From assembly GCF_002849715.1 (NCBI RefSeq), contig NZ_CP018863.1:124001-188000 (forward strand): 64,000 nucleotides of DNA. Reading direction: 5' to 3'. Position 1 is the stretch's first letter, and each line of letters begins with the position of its first letter. Positions 59,971-64,000 of this stretch are shown here, piece by piece. The notes beneath the pieces were generated by a model that saw nothing but the letters and a program-made list of their open reading frames with translations, did not search any database and was not told the origin of the DNA. The DNA is from Arthrobacter crystallopoietes (GTDB taxonomy: Bacteria > Actinomycetota > Actinomycetes > Actinomycetales > Micrococcaceae). The position numbers were made by a program, and so were the translations under genes.

Positions 59971-60008
59971 TACTGAACAAGACCATCAATCCGAAAGCGG
60001 GAACCAGC

Positions 60009-60275
60009 GTGGATGCCAAGAATTCCGTCGAAAATGCCGATGTCGCATCGCTGAGCTACGAGCAGGCGCGGGAGGAACTCGTCGCCGTCGTAAGCCAGCT
60101 CGAAACCGGCGGGGCCAGTCTCGAACAGTCGTTGGCCTTGTGGGAACGCGGCGAAGCCCTGGCGGCCCGGTGCGAAGCGTGGCTGGAAGGGGCCAGGCAG
60201 CGTCTCGACGCAGCCAGGGCCGATGCGGCAGGCGGACCTGCGGCAACGGGAATGGCGGAACAAGGCAGGGACTGA
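60009..60275 (+). CDS. xseB: exodeoxyribonuclease VII small subunit
   Basis: An 88-residue helical protein with the XseB core: [20 protein letters not shown] then [20 protein letters not shown] and [15 protein letters not shown]. Several copies wrap around one XseA subunit's coiled coil. The N-terminal 13 and C-terminal 15 residues are variable. The start is GTG 60009. It ends 9 nt from the convergent polyphosphate kinase stop. Confidence 0.95.
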   Translation: MDAKNSVENADVASLSYEQAREELVAVVSQLETGGASLEQSLALWERGEALAARCEAWLEGARQRLDAARADAAGGPAATGMAEQGRD

Positions 60276-60284
60276 GCTCGCGGG

Positions 60285-61136
60285 TCAGCTTTCCGCCAGT
60301 CGCTTTTTCTCTGCCGCCACGTCGAAATCCGCCGTGGGCCATTGGGGATTGATGTCTTCGAGTACGTCGATCAGCAGCTGCTGGACGGCGATGCGTGCAT
60401 ACCATTTCTTATCTGCCGGGACCACGTACCAGGGAGCGCTGTCTGTGCTGGTACGTTCCAGGGCGATCTGGTAAGCCTGCTGGTACTGGTCCCAGAAGGT
60501 GCGGTCATCGACGTCGCCGGGGTTGTACTTCCAGTGCTTATCCGGCCGGTCCAGCCGTTCCTGCAGCCGGTCCTTCTGCTCATCTTTGCTGATGTGCAGC
60601 ATGACTTTGATGATGCGGGTACCGCCCGCGGCGACCCTGGCCTCAAAGTCCCTGATGAGGCTGTAGCGCTGTTCAATCTCGTTGGCCGGAGATAGCTTGC
60701 GGACCCGTTGGACCAGCACATCCTCGTAGTGCGACCGGTCGAAGACCCCGATGATTCCGGGCGCCGGCAGCTCTTTTTCGATCCGCCACAGGAAGCCCTT
60801 GGACTGTTCTTCCGCCGTCGGCGCCTTAAACGCCTTGTGGTGGATGCCTTGCGGATCGGCTGCTCCGATGACGTGACGGACGATGCCGCCCTTGCCACCG
60901 GTGTCCATGGCCTGCAGGACCAGCAGCACGCTGTCGCGGGCGCCGAACCGGCTCTGCGCGAAGAGTTTCTCCTGCAGTTCCGTGAGCTGCTCGTCCTCCC
61001 TGTCCAGCAGCTCTTTGCCTGCGTCTTTATCGCCGGTAAACCCCGGGGTCGATCCGGTGTGGACCTGGCTTAGGTCGAAGCCCTTGTGTACTCGCAGCAG
61101 GACGGTCGGACTGTGGCTGAACGCGGTAGTTTCCAT
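60285..61136 (-). CDS. ppk2: polyphosphate:nucleotide phosphotransferase (PPK2 family)
   Basis: A 283-residue PPK2 enzyme. Walker A-like LVLQAMDTGGKGGIVRHV is at about residues 73-90, the lid/Walker B region FDRSHYEDVLVQRV near 128-141, and RLQERLDRPDKHWKYNPGDV plus WYVVPADKKWYARIAV near the C-terminus. These transfer phosphate between polyphosphate and nucleotides (mono- or diphosphates, depending on the class). ATG 61136 overlaps the stop of the upstream aminotransferase gene by 1 nt, so translation is coupled. It converges on xseB. Confidence 0.93.
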   Translation of the reverse strand: METTAFSHSPTVLLRVHKGFDLSQVHTGSTPGFTGDKDAGKELLDREDEQLTELQEKLFAQSRFGARDSVLLVLQAMDTGGKGGIVRHVIGAADPQGIHHKAFKAPTAEEQSKGFLWRIEKELPAPGIIGVFDRSHYEDVLVQRVRKLSPANEIEQRYSLIRDFEARVAAGGTRIIKVMLHISKDEQKDRLQERLDRPDKHWKYNPGDVDDRTFWDQYQQAYQIALERTSTDSAPWYVVPADKKWYARIAVQQLLIDVLEDINPQWPTADFDVAAEKKRLAES

Positions 61137-62350
61137 TACGGTTTGTACGTACTCAGGAACTCGGCGATCCGTTCCACGGCTTCCTCGAGAATGCCGACAT
61201 TGGGCAGGGTCACCAGCCGGAAATGATCCGGTTTGTGCCAGTTGAAAGCGCTTCCGTGGGAGACGAGGATTTTCTGCTGCTTGAGCAGATCCAGCGCAAA
61301 CTTCTCGTCGTCCTTGATCGGGTACACGTCCGGATCCAGCTTGGGAAACAGGTAGAGCGCTCCCCTGGCCTGCTGGGTGCTGACACCGGGAATGGCATTG
61401 AGCATCTCATAGGCCTTGTCCCGCTGTTCCAGCAGCCGGCCCCCGGGCAGGATCAGATCGTTGATGCTCTGATAGCCCCCGAGCGCTGTCTGAATGGCAT
61501 GCTGCGCGGGGACGTTCGCGCACAACCGCATGTTGGTCAGCAGGTTGATGCCTTCGATGTAATCCGTAGCCAGGTGTTTCGGCCCGGAGATGGCCATCCA
61601 CCCGCTGCGGAATCCGCAGACGCGGTAGGCCTTGGACAGCCCGCTGAAGGTCATGACCAGCACGTCATCGGCCAGCAAGGCAGTATTTACGTGCTGGGCA
61701 TCTTCATAAAGGATCTTCTCGTAGATCTCGTCCGAGAACACCACCAGATTGTGCTTCCGGGCCAGTTCGAGCATGCCCTCAAGCACCTGTTTCGGGTACA
61801 CCGCACCGGTGGGGTTGTTCGGGTTGATGATCACGATGCCCTTGGTATTGGGCGTGATTTTCCGTTCCAGATCTTCCAGATCCGGCAGCCACCCTTCTTC
61901 CTCCACGCACAGGTAGTGGATGGGATGGCCGCCGGCCAGGCTCACGGAGGCGGTCCAGAGCGGGTAGTCCGGCGCGGGGATCAGCACCTCGTCACCGTTG
62001 TTGAGCAATGCCTGCAGGCTCATGGTGATCAGTTCGCTGACCCCGTTGCCCAGGTAGACATCGTCAACGCCGATGTCCTGGATACCGCGGGTCTGGTAAT
62101 ACTGCGATACCGCGGTCCTGGCCGAGAAGATCCCGCGGGAATCGCTGTAGCCCTGGGCATCGGGAAGGTTGCGGATCATGTCCACGAGGATGGCATCCGG
62201 CGCCTCGAACCCGAAGGGCGCCGGATTGCCGATGTTCAGCTTCAGGATCCTGTGGCCCTCGGACTCCATGCGGTGGGCATGCTCAAGCAGCGGACCGCGG
62301 ATATCGTAAAGGACGTTATGAAGCTTATTGGACTGCTTGAACTGGACCAT
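61136..62350 (-). CDS. alanine-type PLP aminotransferase (AlaA/AlaT family)
   Basis: A 404-residue class I aminotransferase. The PLP lysine is in MTFSGLSKAYRVCGFRSGWM, and INPNNPTGAVYPKQV and VFSDEIYEKILYED give the usual Asn, Asp and Tyr cofactor contacts. The opening MVQFKQSNKLHNVLYDIRGP is typical of the AlaA/AlaT alanine transaminase group, which makes alanine from pyruvate and glutamate; the M. tuberculosis AspC/AlaA-like enzyme is similar. ATG 62350, 27 nt after the binding-protein stop. Its stop codon is shared by one base with the ppk2 start. Confidence 0.9.
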   Translation of the reverse strand: MVQFKQSNKLHNVLYDIRGPLLEHAHRMESEGHRILKLNIGNPAPFGFEAPDAILVDMIRNLPDAQGYSDSRGIFSARTAVSQYYQTRGIQDIGVDDVYLGNGVSELITMSLQALLNNGDEVLIPAPDYPLWTASVSLAGGHPIHYLCVEEEGWLPDLEDLERKITPNTKGIVIINPNNPTGAVYPKQVLEGMLELARKHNLVVFSDEIYEKILYEDAQHVNTALLADDVLVMTFSGLSKAYRVCGFRSGWMAISGPKHLATDYIEGINLLTNMRLCANVPAQHAIQTALGGYQSINDLILPGGRLLEQRDKAYEMLNAIPGVSTQQARGALYLFPKLDPDVYPIKDDEKFALDLLKQQKILVSHGSAFNWHKPDHFRLVTLPNVGILEEAVERIAEFLSTYKP

Positions 62351-62377
62351 TTAAGCATCTTCGCATATTGGAACCGT

Positions 62378-63328
62378 TTACTTCGTCAGCCCGTTTTCGC
62401 TCAGCCAGTCCGCCGCCGCGTCTGCCGGATTGCGCTTTTCGTCCCCGCTGACCTGACGATTGAGGTCCACCAGGTGTTCCGTGGTCAGCGCGGCCGAAAC
62501 GTCGTTCAGCACTTCTGCTGCTTCCTCGCCGACCTTGTCCTGATTAACCAGGGGAAGCACCTGCTGGGCGATGAAGTTGTTCTTCGGGTCCTCCAGCACG
62601 ACCAGGTCGTTATCCTCGATTGACGGGGTGGTCGTGTAGATGTCGGCGATCTGGATCTGGTCGTTAATCAGCGCCTGCAGAGTGGCCGGGCCGCCGCCGT
62701 CGTTAATCGGTTCGAAGGACTTCGGCTCGCAGCCGTAATTCTCCTTCAGCCCGGGCAGTCCGTATTCCCGCTCGGCGAATTCAGGGTTGGCGCCGAGCAC
62801 AAGTTCGTCACACACCGGCCCCAGGTCTGCAATGCTCTCGAGCTGGTACTTCTCGGCGGTGGCTTTAGTGACCACCATGGCATCCTTGCTTTCGGCGGAC
62901 GCCGGTTCCAGGACGCCCAGGCCCTCCGGCAGGGCGGCGGGCAGGGCATCCGTGATCTCCCCCGCGGAGGCGGCCGTTGCCTCGGGATCCAGGAACAGCA
63001 GCAGGTTGCCGCTGTAGTCCGGAATGATGTCCACGGATCCTTCTTCGACCGCCTTGACGTACACCTCGCGGGAGCCGATGCCGGGCTTGGTGGTGACCTC
63101 GAATCCCGCAGCGGTGAGCGCGCCGGCATAGATCTCGGCGACGATCTGGCTTTCGGGGAAGTTGGCGGAGCCGACCACCAGCGGACCGGTTGCGCCTGAG
63201 CTGGCGGCCGTATCGGATGAACCCTCCAACGGGTTGGAATTGGCGCCGCAGGCCGTCAGCGTGACGGTCAGGGCAGTCATGGCTGCCGCCGCCAACATTG
63301 CCCGGCGGGAGGATGTCTGGATCTTCAA
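62378..63328 (-). CDS. glycine betaine/carnitine/choline-binding lipoprotein (OpuCC/OsmX type)
   Basis: A 316-residue type F substrate-binding protein. The signal peptide (RRAMLAAAAMTALTVTLTACG) ends in a TACG lipobox. The mature protein begins with VVGSANFPESQIVAEIYAGA and includes GIGSREVYVKAVEEGSVDII and QIQIADIYTTTPSI, characteristic of OpuAC/OpuCC-like quaternary-amine receptors. I choose TTG 63328 because an AAAGGAG ribosome binding site lies 5 nt upstream; the frame is open 13 codons further. The permease gene ends 10 nt upstream on the same strand, so this is part of an osmoprotectant uptake operon. Confidence 0.9.
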   Translation of the reverse strand: MKIQTSSRRAMLAAAAMTALTVTLTACGANSNPLEGSSDTAASSGATGPLVVGSANFPESQIVAEIYAGALTAAGFEVTTKPGIGSREVYVKAVEEGSVDIIPDYSGNLLLFLDPEATAASAGEITDALPAALPEGLGVLEPASAESKDAMVVTKATAEKYQLESIADLGPVCDELVLGANPEFAEREYGLPGLKENYGCEPKSFEPINDGGGPATLQALINDQIQIADIYTTTPSIEDNDLVVLEDPKNNFIAQQVLPLVNQDKVGEEAAEVLNDVSAALTTEHLVDLNRQVSGDEKRNPADAAADWLSENGLTK

Positions 63329-63338
63329 GGCTTCTCCT

Positions 63339-64000
63339 TTACTGGCCGGCACCCGGGGCGCCAACATTCTTCGTTCCCTGCCCCGGCGAGGCCGGGGAAG
63401 ACTTCAAACCTGGTGAGACCGCGTACTTTTGCACCATCGAGAGGATCAAATCGACCATCAACGCCAGCACCGCAATCAGAATAGCGCCCGCAAACAGCCG
63501 GACGGGGTCGCTGACGGCCAATCCGTCGATCAAATACCGGCCCAGCCCGCCCAAATTGATATAAGCAACGACGGCGACGGTGGAGATCACCTGCAATACG
63601 GCCGCCCGCACACCACCGAGCATCACCGGCAGCGCGTTGGGCAGTTCCACCCGCACGAGAACCTGCCATTCGGTCATGCCGAGACCGCGGGCAGCGTCCA
63701 GCAGCTGCCGGTCCACCGCAGCGATGCCCGAGTAGGTGCCGGCCAGCAACGGCGGGACCGTCAGGATGACAAGCGCGTAAATGGGCGGCATCAGGCCCAG
63801 GCCCATCAGGATGACAAACAGCGTCAGCAGGCCCAGCGTGGGCAGTGCCCGCAGTGCGCTGGCCACCGAGACCACGGCGACCTTGCCCTTGCCGGTGTGC
63901 CCGACGTACATGCCCGCGGGAATGGCGATCGCCGCGGCGATCAGCAGCGTCAGGACCGTATACCAGAGGTGCTCCCCCAACCGGGCCGGAATACCGGCGG
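63339..64000 (-). CDS. betaine/choline ABC importer permease (OpuCB/OpuCD type), 5' part outside window
   Basis: The 3' 220 codons of a permease gene that continues beyond position 64000; the reading frame is open through the window end (residues PAGIPARLGEHLWYT are readable next to the edge). It has about five helices and the binding-protein-dependent transport motif LDAARGLGMTEWQVLVRVEL as EAA loop, with GLGRYLIDGLAVSDPVRLFA near the end, matching OpuCB/CD permeases for quaternary ammonium osmoprotectants. A polar Pro/Gly-rich tail closes the protein. The remaining subunits (ATPase, second permease) should lie outside the window. Confidence 0.88.
   Translation of the reverse strand, partial: AGIPARLGEHLWYTVLTLLIAAAIAIPAGMYVGHTGKGKVAVVSVASALRALPTLGLLTLFVILMGLGLMPPIYALVILTVPPLLAGTYSGIAAVDRQLLDAARGLGMTEWQVLVRVELPNALPVMLGGVRAAVLQVISTVAVVAYINLGGLGRYLIDGLAVSDPVRLFAGAILIAVLALMVDLILSMVQKYAVSPGLKSSPASPGQGTKNVGAPGAGQ

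Noticed and set aside
61223..62623. 466-codon plus frame opposite the aminotransferase
   Set aside because: It crosses two real minus-strand genes and their intergenic gap, and it has no recognisable motif.

Overview
The window looks like a chromosomal core region of a high-GC Gram-positive bacterium, most likely a Micrococcales actinobacterium close to Arthrobacter. Supporting signs are the GC-rich codon usage with frequent GTG and TTG starts, actinobacterial-type DapD, DapC and FdxC, a SigE / zinc anti-sigma / TatB block, the DUF3117 protein, a fused double-ATPase peptide importer and a GluABCD importer. No rRNA, tRNA, CRISPR array, insertion sequence or prophage was recognised. The species assignment is inference from protein resemblance.

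Layout. 1-2.4 kb: thiamine genes thiO-thiS-thiG (minus) behind a TPP riboswitch, with thiE divergent. 2.4-12.5 kb: ferritin-like protein, RNB ribonuclease, DEAD-box helicase, solitary DNA methyltransferase, a DUR3-like sodium symporter with a 43-residue membrane partner, a PHP phosphoesterase and aminopeptidase P. 12.6-19.7 kb: YflT-type stress protein, MgtE-N/CBS protein, DUF1003 protein, Mrp/ApbC, tatB, anti-sigma, sigE and an O-methyltransferase. 19.7-24.1 kb: pepA, DUF3117, PIG-V-like mannosyltransferase, DivIVA-like protein and LOG protein. 24.2-27.6 kb: gluABCD. 27.7-30.7 kb: dapE and dapD (divergent) and a lysozyme-like membrane protein. 30.7-38.8 kb: an unknown protein, galE, gltA, dapC-fdxA, a small SH3-like protein, a winged-helix regulator, a four-helix membrane protein and typA. 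39-52.4 kb: two tandem peptide ABC importers separated by a DUF4287-like gene, with a PH-like gene inverted inside one of them. 52.7-54.1 kb: a small accessory patch (DUF1801, DUF1877). 54.2-60.3 kb: ychF, rmuC, ispH, a membrane protein, xseA-xseB. 60.3-64 kb: PPK2 kinase, aminotransferase and an incomplete OpuC-type betaine/choline importer.

How it fits together. Much of the gene set and local order matches, from memory, two blocks of the Mycobacterium tuberculosis chromosome (around Rv1107c-Rv1112 and Rv1165-Rv1232c), so most of the window is conserved actinobacterial backbone with importers inserted. Themes are lysine/diaminopimelate and cell-wall supply (dapC, dapD, dapE, galE, lysozyme-like protein), envelope stress (sigE, anti-sigma, tatB), uptake of glutamate, peptides and betaine, and RNA/DNA maintenance. 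About fifteen genes have a TAnnnT-like -10 hexamer 6-8 nt before the start codon with no Shine-Dalgarno sequence, which suggests widespread leaderless transcription. Each of the three complete binding-protein/permease junctions carries a strong hairpin without a T tract. I did not find a clearly new defence or biosynthetic system. The least explained items are the 43-residue transporter partner, the oversized peptide permease and several conserved-looking unknown membrane proteins.
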